Shown: positions 16,523 to 26,283 of the stretch, piece after piece | Position numbering within the stretch: position 1 is the stretch's first letter | How the letters are laid out: the number at the start of each line of letters is the position of its first letter | From: Candidatus Parendomicrobium reticulitermitis | Lineage (GTDB): Bacteria; Elusimicrobiota; Endomicrobiia; Endomicrobiales; Endomicrobiaceae | Reading direction: 5' to 3' | Assembly: GCA_031287095.1 (NCBI GenBank) | Contig: JAITTG010000094.1 | Span: 1 to 60,514, forward strand | DNA length: 60,514 bases | The notes under the pieces: generated by a model | Databases searched by the model: none | The model's input: the letters and a program-made list of their open reading frames with translations, nothing else | Told to the model about the DNA's origin: nothing | Made by a program: the position numbers and the translations under genes

Positions 16523-18303
16523 TGTTTCAACTCCGATATTATCTCTTTGACTCCGTTTAACATTTCTTTTAACGATTTTTCATCCGCTCTGACAGCGGCG
16601 AATTTGTATAGGTTGAGTTTATCCAATACTTTCTTAACTTTTTCTACGATAGATTGAGGGATTTCTTTTGAATTTAGAAAATCTAAAATTTGAGAATTTT
16701 GCAAATTCTGCGTCTTTAACCCGCTCGCGGCGCAGACGGCTTCTATCAAAGCATTATAAATCAAATCGTATAATCCTCCTATATTTCCATGCTCAATCTC
16801 ATATTCAGCCCGTTCTATAAATCTCCACGCTTGATTGAATTTTGCCCCTTTTGATTTGAAAGAAATAGATTGCAGCTTCTTTGTTAAATTTTTAAACATA
16901 AACGCTCCTATCAATAGTAAAATAAACGGAATAAAAATAATAAAGAATTTTTTATTCTCTATATAATTTCCCGCATAAGTCTTTATATCCGAGATTTGCT
17001 TATTGTAATTTATATCTTTGCCTATGGCGCCGCTTTGTCCGCTTTTATAAACATCTTCTTCTTGCACCGGCTCGCCGCTTGCAATAAATTTTATCGTCTG
17101 GGTGCGGACTGTCTCGTATTTTTTTGTTTTTGGATTAAAAAAAGATAGTTCTATTTGCGGTATTGTTTTTTCTCCAGGAGTTAATGGTATGAGGATTGTG
17201 GAGAATACTTTACTGTCAGCCGTCGCTTTAGAAACGATTGTATCGTATTTTCTTAAAGAATTTTCTACTGCAAAATCAAGTTTTACAACGCTTTTCATAT
17301 TGGCGTCGCCTGAGACTTCCACAGTCAAAGTAACCGGGTCATTTGTATTAACTTGCGTTTTATCTACAAAAGCCTTTATTTTGAATTCTCCAACCGCGCC
17401 GAAGAAATTATTAGGTCTGCCTTCTTGAGGCAAAGGCAGAACTTTGATTTTTAAATTTTTTGTCTCCAAATCTTTTACTTGAGTTTGTCCTGCATTTGCA
17501 AAAAATTGCGCTATAAATTTATCAACATTATCAGGCATAGAAAAATCTCTGACGGCGACTCTCAAACGAGACGGAGAGATATTCTTGTCTCCTGTGGAAA
17601 TAGGATATAGCACGGTTTCCAATTCGCTTACATTATATCTAACGCCGTCTATAACTGTCTGTCTGTTTTTAGGTTGAGAGCCGTCGTTCCAAAATCCTCC
17701 AAAATCAGGCGGATAATATTCGGGATTTGACGCCAAATCCATATTGGTATAAAAACTGAATCTATACACAACTTTTTCATTTTCATAGACTGTTTTCTTA
17801 TTTATTGAAGACTCTACAAAAATTTTGCCGCCGTTTTGGCTTTGAGCCGCTCTTTGAGGCTGCTGATTTTGATTTGAACTTTGCGGCGCAGTCTGCCTTT
17901 GAACGCTTTGAGCGGCTGTGACTTCCACAGTGATAGGTTCAGTCGTATAAGTTTGATTTTTATATTTTATACTCGCCGGCGCTATTGTCCATTTGCCTAT
18001 AGCCTTTGGAACAATGGTATAGTTGAAAACCACGCTGCCGCTGACTTTGCCGTTGATTACGGACATGCTTTGCGACCTGCCGGTGCCGTAAACATTGAAA
18101 TCAGAAAGTTTAATTTGCGGTTCTGGAAAATTGGATATATTGCCGCTGATTGTGACAGAATAAATCAAACTGTCGTTTAAAGGCAGAGAGGTTTTATTGA
18201 CTGACGCGCTTATTGTAATATCATCGGCAAATAACAAAGCCGCCGACAATAAAAATGCCGATAAAAAAAATATTGCTTTTTTTATAGTCTTTCCCTTAAT
18301 CAT
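16519..18303 (-). CDS. batD: BatD: periplasmic membrane-anchored Bat operon protein
   Basis: The 594-aa product has a signal peptide (about 1-26), then beta-rich Ig-like domains characteristic of BatD: SASVNKTSLPLNDSLIYSVT, FNYTIVPKAIGKWTIAPASI and KAFVDKTQVNTNDPVTLTVEVSG. A membrane segment lies near 447-467 and a cytoplasmic helical tail follows. A glutamine/asparagine-rich stretch near 135-155 separates two domains. It follows batC by 4 bp and overlaps batE. Confidence 0.88.
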   Translation of the reverse strand: MIKGKTIKKAIFFLSAFLLSAALLFADDITISASVNKTSLPLNDSLIYSVTISGNISNFPEPQIKLSDFNVYGTGRSQSMSVINGKVSGSVVFNYTIVPKAIGKWTIAPASIKYKNQTYTTEPITVEVTAAQSVQRQTAPQSSNQNQQPQRAAQSQNGGKIFVESSINKKTVYENEKVVYRFSFYTNMDLASNPEYYPPDFGGFWNDGSQPKNRQTVIDGVRYNVSELETVLYPISTGDKNISPSRLRVAVRDFSMPDNVDKFIAQFFANAGQTQVKDLETKNLKIKVLPLPQEGRPNNFFGAVGEFKIKAFVDKTQVNTNDPVTLTVEVSGDANMKSVVKLDFAVENSLRKYDTIVSKATADSKVFSTILIPLTPGEKTIPQIELSFFNPKTKKYETVRTQTIKFIASGEPVQEEDVYKSGQSGAIGKDINYNKQISDIKTYAGNYIENKKFFIIFIPFILLLIGAFMFKNLTKKLQSISFKSKGAKFNQAWRFIERAEYEIEHGNIGGLYDLIYNALIEAVCAASGLKTQNLQNSQILDFLNSKEIPQSIVEKVKKVLDKLNLYKFAAVRADEKSLKEMLNGVKEIISELKQ

Positions 18304-18307
18304 AATA

Positions 18308-19417
18308 TCACCAATCCTTTTGAACGCCGTTTGTAATAGGCGTTTTTATCTTTCTTCTTAATTTGTCTGAATTCTTATCCGTTTGATTGTAATAGTCCAA
18401 TAAAACCGCCGCAGGAGACGCTTCTTTGTTATTATTGTCTTGCCCTTGATTTAATTGAACGGGCATTGCCGCGCCTTCAGATTGTTCTTGTTGTTTGGTG
18501 TTCTTATTTTTTTCTTGCTCTATTTTATCATTAAGAGCCGCTTTTTGCTTATCAAGTTCTTGTTTTTCCTTTTTCAAGTCTTTGAGGTCTTGTTCCGCTT
18601 TTTTCTGAGCGTCTTGTTCTTGCTTGCTTTGCTGATTTTTATTTTGAGCATTTGCATCTTTTAGTTTTTGTTCGGCGTCTTTTTGTTTTTGAGCGTTTTC
18701 TTGCTGTTTCTTTGCATTTTCGTCCATCTGATTTTTCAAATCCTGTTGTTGTTTGCGCTCTTTGTCTTTTTCTGGATTTGATTGTTGATTGTTTTGCTGA
18801 TTTTGTTGATTGTTCTGTCCTTGCTGATTATTTTGATTTTGTTGGTCTTGTTTATTATCCCCCTGCTGATTTTGTTTGTTCTGTTGATTATCTTGTTGAT
18901 TTTGTTGATTTTTGTCTTGCTGATTCTGCTTATCCGTCTGATTTTGTTGATTGTTTTGTTGATTGCGCTGTTGCTCCAATTGTCTCAAAGCGTTTTCCAA
19001 ATTATATTTAGCGTCATTATCATTAGGATTGATTTTAAGCGCTTTTTTATAGAAATCTATCGCTCCCTCAAAATTGTTTTTTTTGTATTCAATATTGCCA
19101 AGGGCGTATAAAGCCTTAAATTTATCCGCACGGCTCGCTTGAGTTGAAGAAACAACGAAAGAGTAATCGTCTGCCGCAGCGTCAATTTGAGAATTTTTGT
19201 ATTGAGAGCCCGCTAAATTATTTAATATCGAGATATTGCCGGGCTGCTTAAAAGACTCTTCGGCAAAAACTTGAGCGGCTTGACCAAAATCGCCTTTATT
19301 ATACAGATTGACGGCTTTATTGTTTTTTGCCGTATTGCGTCTTGAAAATATTATAATAAAAATCAAAAGAGCAAGCAGCGCCGCTAAAAACAAAATTTTA
19401 AATTTTAGGCTTTTCAT
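18308..19417 (-). CDS. batC: BatC: TPR protein with long Gln/Asn-rich region
   Basis: The 369-aa protein has an N-terminal membrane anchor (about 6-24) and three TPR units up to about residue 145 (ALYALGNIEYKKNNFEGAIDF). A very low-complexity region follows (about 148-310) made almost only of Q, N, K, D and E, likely coiled-coil or disordered. Anchor plus TPR plus charged tail and position between batB and batD identify BatC. The low-complexity DNA is CAA-rich and makes spurious ORFs on the other strand. The start overlaps the batB stop (ATGA). Confidence 0.82.
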   Translation of the reverse strand: MKSLKFKILFLAALLALLIFIIIFSRRNTAKNNKAVNLYNKGDFGQAAQVFAEESFKQPGNISILNNLAGSQYKNSQIDAAADDYSFVVSSTQASRADKFKALYALGNIEYKKNNFEGAIDFYKKALKINPNDNDAKYNLENALRQLEQQRNQQNNQQNQTDKQNQQDKNQQNQQDNQQNKQNQQGDNKQDQQNQNNQQGQNNQQNQQNNQQSNPEKDKERKQQQDLKNQMDENAKKQQENAQKQKDAEQKLKDANAQNKNQQSKQEQDAQKKAEQDLKDLKKEKQELDKQKAALNDKIEQEKNKNTKQQEQSEGAAMPVQLNQGQDNNNKEASPAAVLLDYYNQTDKNSDKLRRKIKTPITNGVQKDW

Positions 19418-20406
19418 ATTTTTGCCTCGCTTGTAATAGGTATTAAAAACTCGGCAAATAAAGCAAGCAGCGCCAAAAATAAAAAAATCTGAAATCTTTC
19501 GGCTTTATTAGTTCTTTGCGCGGATTCGCTTTTATCTTTTTCTATATTTCTAATAGATTTAATCAAAGATGAAAACAAATCTCTTTGAGAAGCGTCAAAA
19601 TATTCTCCATTGGTTTTTTGAGCGACTGTCTTTAAAAGTTGAGGATTTAATCTGCTCATAACTACATTTCCGACCTCGTCTCTTATATAATCTGAAACCG
19701 CGCTGTCTCCCATAGGGATGGGAGAGCCGCTTTGCGAACCTATGCCGACAGTCAAAATTCTTAAAGATATATCATTCGCTTCTTTTAAAGCGGCGTCTAT
19801 TTTTGAGTCGTGATCTTCTCCGTCGCTTATTAAAAGCAAAACTTTATTATTTGACGGATTTGCGCCCACCGCTTTTACCGCAAGCATAATAGCCGCGCTT
19901 ATCTGAGTGCCGCCCACCGGCAAAACGCCCGTTTGAATATCTCCAAGGAATATCTTTAAAGCCTCAAAATCATAAGTCATCGGGCATTGCCACATTGCCG
20001 TCCCGCTAAAAACTATCACGCCTATTTTGTCGCCGGCATTTTCTTCTATAACTCTAAACAAAATCTGTTTAGCCTTTTCAAGTCTGCTCGGTTCTATATC
20101 GCGCGACAACATACTTCTTGAAATGTCCAATGCCACCACGATTTCCGACGATTCCCTTATTACTTCCTGAGTATTCTCGCCAAATTGAGGTCTTGCAAGA
20201 GCAAGGATTAAAAAGAAAAACGCCGCAATCCATAGAGCGTATTTAATTTTATAAGCGTTCAAATTGACATTGCTCAAACTTGAAAGATTTGTTGACGAAA
20301 AGAATGCCGATAAAGCGCTTTTTCTTTTCTTATAAGAAATGGCAAAGAAAAGCGCTAATAGCGGCAAAATCAATAAAAATACTAAATAAATTTTATCTGC
20401 AAACAT
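19414..20406 (-). CDS. batB: BatB: von Willebrand factor A domain membrane protein
   Basis: The 330-aa protein has two N-terminal membrane helices (about 5-22 and 55-72), a VWA domain and a C-terminal helix. The metal site (MIDAS) DxSxS is D94-S96-S98 in VVALDISRSM, with GTQIS and LISDGEDHDS as the other contacts. ALARPQFGENT just before the VWA is typical of Bat proteins. It follows batA by 8 bp. Confidence 0.9.
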   Translation of the reverse strand: MFADKIYLVFLLILPLLALFFAISYKKRKSALSAFFSSTNLSSLSNVNLNAYKIKYALWIAAFFFLILALARPQFGENTQEVIRESSEIVVALDISRSMLSRDIEPSRLEKAKQILFRVIEENAGDKIGVIVFSGTAMWQCPMTYDFEALKIFLGDIQTGVLPVGGTQISAAIMLAVKAVGANPSNNKVLLLISDGEDHDSKIDAALKEANDISLRILTVGIGSQSGSPIPMGDSAVSDYIRDEVGNVVMSRLNPQLLKTVAQKTNGEYFDASQRDLFSSLIKSIRNIEKDKSESAQRTNKAERFQIFLFLALLALFAEFLIPITSEAKI

Positions 20407-20414
20407 TTTTCCCT

Positions 20415-21416
20415 CTACGGCAGTTTTCTTAAAATTGTATTTTCCAAAATGACGCTCAATAATAAAAGAAGAAAAGCAAAAACGACAAAAATTTTATATC
20501 TTTCATTATAATTGGTGAATTGAACGGCTTTTATATCGTCTTTTTCAAGATTGTCTATTTGTTTCATTATATTTTCAAAAGATTTAGCGTCTAAAGCCCT
20601 AAAATATGAGCCGCCTGTATTTTCTGATATTTGCTTTAATACTGCCTCATTTATTTTGTTTTCAGTGTCTCTTACTTCTCTTCGTCCAAAGAATGGATGG
20701 TCGACTATATATATGCCGCCTTCAAGGCTTCCTACTCCGACAGTATAGATTTTTATATCGTATTGAGAGGCGATTTCCGACGCTGTAATCGGGTCTATCT
20801 CGCCCATATTATTATTGCCGTCTGTGGCAAGAATGATAATTTTGCTTTTTGCTTTGCCGTCTTTTAATCTGTTGACGCTTGTCATTATTGCAGAGCCTAT
20901 AGCGGTGCCGTCAAGACCAGTATCGCCTATTTCTACGCTTTTTATAAACTCAACAAGAGACTCTTTGTCTGTTGTAAGCGGACTTTGCGTAAAAGCAAGT
21001 CCGCTGAAATTTACAAGACCTATTCTGTCAAACTTTCTCATTTTTACAAATTCTTCTATCACTTTTTTAGCAGTCTGCATTCTATCAAGGGGTTTAAAAT
21101 CTATGGAACGCATACTTGAAGAAGTGTCTAATGCAATCATTATGTCTATCCCTTGGTCGCTTGAATTTTCAAAAGTTTTCCCCTCTTGAGGTCTTGCAAG
21201 AGCGATAATCAATAAAAGTAAAGCAAAAAATTTTGCAAGTTTTAAAATTTTTAAAAATAAAACCTTATTGCCTTTATATTTTTGTTTAATGAGATTTATA
21301 CGGGAAAATCTCAAAGAAGGATTATAAACTCTTTTTCTAAACGAATTGATATACCAATATATAAAAGCCGCAAAAGGTATAAAAAATAATAAAAAAATTG
21401 GATTTGCAAATCTCAT
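20415..21416 (-). CDS. batA: BatA: von Willebrand factor A domain membrane protein
   Basis: The 333-aa paralogue of BatB has the same plan: membrane helices at about 7-24 and 57-74, the ALARPQEGK motif, a VWA domain with MIDAS D97-S99-S101 in IALDTSSSM, GLDGTAIG and ATDGNNNMG, then a C-terminal membrane helix. Its start overlaps the stop of the preceding gene (ATGA). BatA and BatB probably pair in the membrane; this is known for the family rather than seen here. Confidence 0.9.
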   Translation of the reverse strand: MRFANPIFLLFFIPFAAFIYWYINSFRKRVYNPSLRFSRINLIKQKYKGNKVLFLKILKLAKFFALLLLIIALARPQEGKTFENSSDQGIDIMIALDTSSSMRSIDFKPLDRMQTAKKVIEEFVKMRKFDRIGLVNFSGLAFTQSPLTTDKESLVEFIKSVEIGDTGLDGTAIGSAIMTSVNRLKDGKAKSKIIILATDGNNNMGEIDPITASEIASQYDIKIYTVGVGSLEGGIYIVDHPFFGRREVRDTENKINEAVLKQISENTGGSYFRALDAKSFENIMKQIDNLEKDDIKAVQFTNYNERYKIFVVFAFLLLLLSVILENTILRKLP

Positions 21417-22297
21417 AATTTCTCCAATAATTCTTTTGTGTAATTAAAACTATTTTCATTTTCTTTATCGGACGGCTTAAAGGCGGCATATTGGGCTAAT
21501 GTAAAAATTTTTAAATAATTTCTAAATTCATTGATGTCTATAGTATCAGGCATGGTCTTTTTGACCGCCTCAAAAAATTCTGAATTTGTCATCTCCATAG
21601 CGTCAAAATTGTATTCTTGGGATATATAGTTTCTTAAAATCTCAGACATTCTGTAATAGAAAATTCTCGGCTCATCTTTTTTGACAGGACTATAATACAA
21701 TTCCGATAAAGCGTTTAAGGACAATTCTTTTAAAGATAATACCGGTTCTTTTGATTTCTTATAAAGGATTACTATTTCTTTACATAATGGAATACCTATT
21801 AAAACAATGCCCGCAATAATAACCAAAATAAGCAAAAGCCAGATTTTTTTTATCGGTAATTTTTCGAGGGGTTTTATGTCTTTTATTTCCGCATTTGCAT
21901 TTTGTCCTACAATGCTTTTGATTTCAAATTGAGATTGAGGCGTAAAGAATATATTATTTGTTCCGTCTGGATTTATATAAAAAACCGCCGCAGGCTCTAT
22001 TTGTAAAATCCCCGTTTTAAAAGCGCCGGCTTTAAAATCTATTTCATAGATATTTGGATTTGACGATATATGCTTGATGTCCGAACTCAAAATATCAAAA
22101 TTATCAAAACGGATAGTTTGATTTGCGCTTATAGAAGCATTTTGAGGCAGTTCAGCCTTAATCTTTATATTGATAATATCGCCGACAAAAGCGGATTCTT
22201 TATCAAAAGATATATTGACTATTTCTTGAGCGGATAAAACGAGAGGAGCATAAAGGAGAAAAGCAGCCGATATTACGGCTATTTTTTTTAATTTCAT
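21413..22297 (-). CDS. Bat-operon membrane protein with BatD-like architecture
   Basis: The 294-aa product has a signal peptide (about 1-23), a beta-rich periplasmic domain (SAFVGDIINIKIKAELPQNA), one membrane helix near 151-172 and a cytoplasmic helical domain (LNALSELYYSPVKKDEPRIF). The architecture mirrors a short BatD or the small proteins between the DUF58 and batA genes in other Bat operons. No catalytic motif is visible. It is coupled to its neighbours on both sides by stop/start overlaps. Confidence 0.7.
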   Translation of the reverse strand: MKLKKIAVISAAFLLYAPLVLSAQEIVNISFDKESAFVGDIINIKIKAELPQNASISANQTIRFDNFDILSSDIKHISSNPNIYEIDFKAGAFKTGILQIEPAAVFYINPDGTNNIFFTPQSQFEIKSIVGQNANAEIKDIKPLEKLPIKKIWLLLILVIIAGIVLIGIPLCKEIVILYKKSKEPVLSLKELSLNALSELYYSPVKKDEPRIFYYRMSEILRNYISQEYNFDAMEMTNSEFFEAVKKTMPDTIDINEFRNYLKIFTLAQYAAFKPSDKENENSFNYTKELLEKL

Positions 22298-23184
22298 TAA
22301 CGACCTCTCCGCATTTCTCTTTCTTTAAAAAACTTAATCAAAGGTTGAACATAAGACTGTCTTGTATTCAAATTCATATAATCGGCTTTAATTCTTTTAA
22401 AAGTTCTTTCCGTATTCTCGTCAAATTCTGCGCTTTCTTTTTTAAAATCAGCCGCCGCATGAGCGCTGTCTATTAAAATCAATTCATCGCTTTCAGGGTC
22501 TAACATTTCTATAAGACCTACCGAAGGAATTTCTTTTTCTCTATCATCGTCAATTTTAATGCAGACTAAATCGTGTTTTCTTGCGGTAATAGCCAAATCT
22601 TTTTCATATCCGCCGTCTTGAAAATCCGATATGAGAAAAATCACCGCTCTTCTACGCCAAATTTCATTTAACGCTTTTAATGCTGTGGAAATTGAGGTTT
22701 TTGTGCCTGTGGGATTTGCGGACAGGATTTCATTTATGATTCTTAATATATTGTTTTTGCCTTTTTTGGGCGGGATAATCTTTTCAACTCTATCCGTAAA
22801 AGACAACATTCCCGCTCTATCATTATTTTTTAAAGCGGAAAAAGCCAAAATAGCGGCTACTTCGGCTGAAATTTCAGATTTGAGCCTGTCTGAACTTCCG
22901 AAATATTGAGATGATGAAATATCTATAAGAAAAATTACGGTGAGTTCTCTTTCTTCTGAAAAGAGTTTTATATAAGGTTTGCCGTATCTTGCGCTTACAT
23001 TGCGGTCTATATTTCTAAAATCATCGCCGATTTGATATTCTCTAACTTCGGCGAACTCTATGCCCTGACCTCTAAACACGCTTTGATATTGACCCGCAAA
23101 AACCTCATTGACCAACTTATTAGACCTAATTTCCAATCTCTTTATTTGTTTTTTTAGAATTTCTTTGTTAATTGCTTCTTGCAT
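22297..23184 (-). CDS. DUF58 family protein of the MoxR-Bat operon
   Basis: The 295-aa protein carries the DUF58 signature VFRGQGIEFAEVREYQIGDD then FRNIDRNVSARYGKPYIKLF near residues 37-76. A degenerate VWA-like fold follows (VIFLIDISSSQYFG; VIFLISDFQDGGYE). DUF58 proteins regularly follow moxR; a role as a chaperone substrate or adaptor is inferred from that linkage. The start lies 15 bp after the moxR stop. Confidence 0.9.
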   Translation of the reverse strand: MQEAINKEILKKQIKRLEIRSNKLVNEVFAGQYQSVFRGQGIEFAEVREYQIGDDFRNIDRNVSARYGKPYIKLFSEERELTVIFLIDISSSQYFGSSDRLKSEISAEVAAILAFSALKNNDRAGMLSFTDRVEKIIPPKKGKNNILRIINEILSANPTGTKTSISTALKALNEIWRRRAVIFLISDFQDGGYEKDLAITARKHDLVCIKIDDDREKEIPSVGLIEMLDPESDELILIDSAHAAADFKKESAEFDENTERTFKRIKADYMNLNTRQSYVQPLIKFFKEREMRRGR

Positions 23185-23199
23185 TATATATTCGTCCTT

Positions 23200-24192
23200 T
23201 TACGGAACTTCTACTCCGCCGAAAATTTTATCTATTATATCGTCGGAAGTAATAGAATCCGCCTCCGCTTCGTAAGTAATCAAAATCCTATGGCGCAAAA
23301 CATCATGCGCTATGGTTTTTATATCTTCTGGGATTACATAACCTCTGCCCTGCAAAAAAGCATAAGCCTTTGCCGCAAGGGTGAGATTGATTGTAGCTCT
23401 AGGCGAGCCTCCGAAAGCGATTAAACTTTTTAAATTTTTAAGTCCGTATTCTTGAGGATTTCTTGTGGCAAAAACAATATCAACTATATAATTTTTGACT
23501 TTATCGTCAACATAAACCTGCTGTATTAAGGCTTTCGCTTTTTCTATTTCGTTCAAACTTACAACCGATTTTATTTCGGGCGAGCCTTGCGTCATTTTTT
23601 CAAGTATGATTTTCTCATCGGTTTTATCGGGATATCCGACTTTGAGTTTTAACATAAACCTATCAACTTGCGCTTCCGGCAAAGGATAAGTTCCCTCTTG
23701 CTCAATTGGATTTTGAGTCGCCATCACCAAAAAAGGTTTAGGCAAATCATAAGTCGTATCGCCTATGGTCGCATGTTTTTCCTGCATAGATTCAAGTAAA
23801 GCGCTTTGCACTTTCGCGGGAGCGCGGTTGATTTCATCGGCAAGAATTATGTTTGCAAAAATTGGACCCTTTCTAACTTTGAAATCGCCGTCTTTGGGAT
23901 TATACATAAGGGTTCCTACAATATCTGCCGGCAATAAGTCCGGCGTGAACTGTATTCTCTTGTATTGCGCCTTGATTGCCGAAGACAAACTTTTTACGGC
24001 AAGAGTTTTCGCTAATCCCGGAAGACCTTCAAGCAGAATATGTCCGTCTGATAATAATCCTATGAGCATTCTCTCTAAAACATATTTCTGACCCACTAAA
24101 ACATTTGAAATCTCAGCGAGAAGTTTTGAGATAAAAATACTTTCTTTTTTAATTTTTTCGTTTAATACATTGATGTCTGTAAAATCCGCCAT
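23200..24192 (-). CDS. moxR: MoxR-type AAA+ ATPase
   Basis: The 330-aa protein is a MoxR AAA+ ATPase: Walker A GLPGLAKT near 50, ILADEINRAPAKVQSALLE (Walker B), then ATQNPIEQEGTYPLPEAQVDR and the sensor GGSPRATINL. MoxR proteins act as chaperone-like ATPases for VWA proteins. I use the ATG at 24192, preceded by GGAGG. A longer in-frame start at 24318 would run through a dispersed repeat and is rejected. First gene of the Bat operon. Confidence 0.93.
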   Translation of the reverse strand: MADFTDINVLNEKIKKESIFISKLLAEISNVLVGQKYVLERMLIGLLSDGHILLEGLPGLAKTLAVKSLSSAIKAQYKRIQFTPDLLPADIVGTLMYNPKDGDFKVRKGPIFANIILADEINRAPAKVQSALLESMQEKHATIGDTTYDLPKPFLVMATQNPIEQEGTYPLPEAQVDRFMLKLKVGYPDKTDEKIILEKMTQGSPEIKSVVSLNEIEKAKALIQQVYVDDKVKNYIVDIVFATRNPQEYGLKNLKSLIAFGGSPRATINLTLAAKAYAFLQGRGYVIPEDIKTIAHDVLRHRILITYEAEADSITSDDIIDKIFGGVEVP

Positions 24193-24268
24193 TTCAATCC
24201 TCCGATTAGTTAAAGAAACGCCGACTATTCTTAATCCGCCGCCTACGGTATTCCTATGGTCTTGAACC

Positions 24269-24352
24269 GCAATCTCTGCCGCCGTCTCAAAACGCTTCGC
24301 AGGGAAATTTCGGGTCAAGCCCGCAAGCAGCGAGTTAATCAGCGTCTCTTTA
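24269..24352. repeat. Composite dispersed repeat between aconitase and moxR
   Basis: It has the CTCAAAACGCTTCGC part, the CGGGTCAAGCCCGCAAG core and the GTTAATCAGCGTCTCTTTA end, in the same order as at 12281 and 30201. It begins just past the aconitase stop codon. Confidence 0.75.
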
Positions 24353-24355
24353 TAT

Positions 24356-26275
24356 TTATTTTATTGTTGCTTTTATCAAATTAAGCATTCCGCCCGCAAA
24401 GATTATTTCTTTTTGTCTTTGCGTAAGTTCATATTTAACTTTTATTTCTTTGTCTCCAATTTTTGCAATAATGCTCTCATTATCTTTGATTCTTTGTTTT
24501 ATGTCTTCAAAAACCATTGTTTCGCCGGCATTGAGCAAATCATAATCATAAGCATTTTCAAAAGTAAGAGGAACTATGCCGAAATTTATTAGATTGGCAA
24601 GATGTATTCTGGCAAAAGACTTAACCAAAATTATTTTCACTCCCAAAAATCTTGGAGCAAGAGCGGCGTGCTCCCTTGAAGAGCCTTGCCCGTAATTTTC
24701 CCCTCCGATTATTATTGAATCCTCAAAAGATTTAGCCCTCTGATAAAAATCAGCATCCATAGCGGAAAATGTAAATTGCGAGATTTTTTCTAAATTGGAA
24801 CGATAAGGCAGAACTTTTGCGCCGGCGGGCATAATATCGTCAGTACTTATATTGTCGCCCGTTTTAATGACAATAGAACATTTGAGAGCGTCGGCAAAAG
24901 GAGCAAATTCAGGAAGAGATTTTATATTTGGACCTTTTATAATTTCTGTTTTAGCAAGTTTTGCGGACGGTTTTTGAAATTGAGCATCGTCTATAATATA
25001 TTTATTTGGAATTTTGATATTGGGTTTTTTTGTAAAAATTTTAGACGGGTCTATAATTTTTCCAACCAAAGCCGCGGCTGCCGCCGTAACGGGGGACGCA
25101 AGATAGACAAAAGCGTCTTTTGTCCCGCTTCTACCTTTGAAATTTCTATTGAATGTTCTAATAGATACTCCTTCGCTTTTTGGAGACTGCCCCATACCTA
25201 TACAAGGTCCGCAAGCAGATTCCAAAATTCTCGCTCCGCTGTCTATTATATTAGCCAATGCTCCGTCTTTGGCAAGCATAGAAAGAACTTGTCTTGAACC
25301 CGGCGAAACAACGAGGCTCACATCTTTATTTATCTTGCGCCCTTTTAATAATGCGCTCAAAAGAAGCATATCGTTAAGAGATGAATTTGTGCAAGAGCCT
25401 ATGCAAACTTGATTGACCTTAATATCCTTTAATTCTTTTACTTTTTTAACATTGTCGGGAGAATGAGGACAGGCTATAAGCGGTTCAAGAGCGCTCAGAT
25501 CTATTTCCAATTCTTCATCATAAGAGGAATCTTTGTCCGCAGAAATTTCTTTCCAAGCGGAAGGTCTATCTTGCTTCTTTAAGAATTCTTTCGTAATTAA
25601 ATCTGACGGAAAAATACTTGTTGCGGCTCCAAGTTCAGCCCCCATATTTGTTATTGTCGCTCTTTCCGGCACAGTCAAAAACTTAACGCCTTCTCCTGCA
25701 AATTCAAAAATTTTATTGCGCCCGCCTTTAACCGTCAAAAGCCTCAACAATTCTAAAATAATATCTTTTGCGCCCGCCCACCCTTTCAACTTTCCTTTTA
25801 AATTTACTTTGACTATATTAGGCATTATCAAATAAAAAGGCTGCCCCGCCATAACTGCGGCGACATCTAAACCGCCCGCGCCGAAAGCAAGCATACCAAG
25901 ACCGCCGGCGGTAGGAGTATGGGAATCTGCGCCTATTAAAGTTTGTCCGCAAACTCCGAATCTTTCTAAATGAACTTGATGGCAAATACCGTTTCCCGCC
26001 GGCGAAAAAACTATGCCGTATTTTGCCGCTATAGTTTGCAAAAACTTATGGTCGTCGGCATTTTCAAAGCCTGATTGCAAAGTATTGTGGTCAACATAAC
26101 TGACCGACAATTTGGTTTTAACTTTACGAACGCCCATAGCCTCAAATTGCAAATAAGCCATTGTGCCGGTTGCATCTTGCGTTAAAGTTTGGTCTATTTT
26201 TAATGAGATTTCTTCGCCCGCTTTCATCTGTCCGCTAAGCAAATGTTTTGAAATAATTTTTTGAGTTATATTCAT
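24356..26275 (-). CDS. Aconitate hydratase (mitochondrial-like, short form)
   Basis: Aconitase interconverts citrate and isocitrate in the cytoplasm using a 4Fe-4S cluster. The 639-aa protein has cluster ligands C295 (CIGSCTNSS), C355 and C358 (ESACGPCIGMG). The substrate motifs QDATGTMAYLQFE and ADSHTPTAGGLGMLAFGAGG are present. The C-terminal swivel domain follows with GDNISTDDIMPAG and NYGQGSSREHAALAPRFLG. The length fits the 640-aa class rather than AcnA (about 890) or AcnB. It ends 8 bp from clpB on the same strand, with GGAG before the start. Confidence 0.93.
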   Translation of the reverse strand: MNITQKIISKHLLSGQMKAGEEISLKIDQTLTQDATGTMAYLQFEAMGVRKVKTKLSVSYVDHNTLQSGFENADDHKFLQTIAAKYGIVFSPAGNGICHQVHLERFGVCGQTLIGADSHTPTAGGLGMLAFGAGGLDVAAVMAGQPFYLIMPNIVKVNLKGKLKGWAGAKDIILELLRLLTVKGGRNKIFEFAGEGVKFLTVPERATITNMGAELGAATSIFPSDLITKEFLKKQDRPSAWKEISADKDSSYDEELEIDLSALEPLIACPHSPDNVKKVKELKDIKVNQVCIGSCTNSSLNDMLLLSALLKGRKINKDVSLVVSPGSRQVLSMLAKDGALANIIDSGARILESACGPCIGMGQSPKSEGVSIRTFNRNFKGRSGTKDAFVYLASPVTAAAAALVGKIIDPSKIFTKKPNIKIPNKYIIDDAQFQKPSAKLAKTEIIKGPNIKSLPEFAPFADALKCSIVIKTGDNISTDDIMPAGAKVLPYRSNLEKISQFTFSAMDADFYQRAKSFEDSIIIGGENYGQGSSREHAALAPRFLGVKIILVKSFARIHLANLINFGIVPLTFENAYDYDLLNAGETMVFEDIKQRIKDNESIIAKIGDKEIKVKYELTQRQKEIIFAGGMLNLIKATIK

Positions 26276-26283
26276 TTTTTCTC

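Noticed and set aside
18455-19111. Plus-strand hydrophobic frames opposite batC
   Set aside because: They come from TTG-rich complement of CAA repeats coding for Gln/Asn and look like artificial Leu/Val/Ile runs.
24193-24318. Longer N-terminus for MoxR starting at 24318
   Set aside because: The extra 42 residues translate repeat sequence, while the ATG at 24192 has a consensus GGAGG and gives the normal MoxR length.
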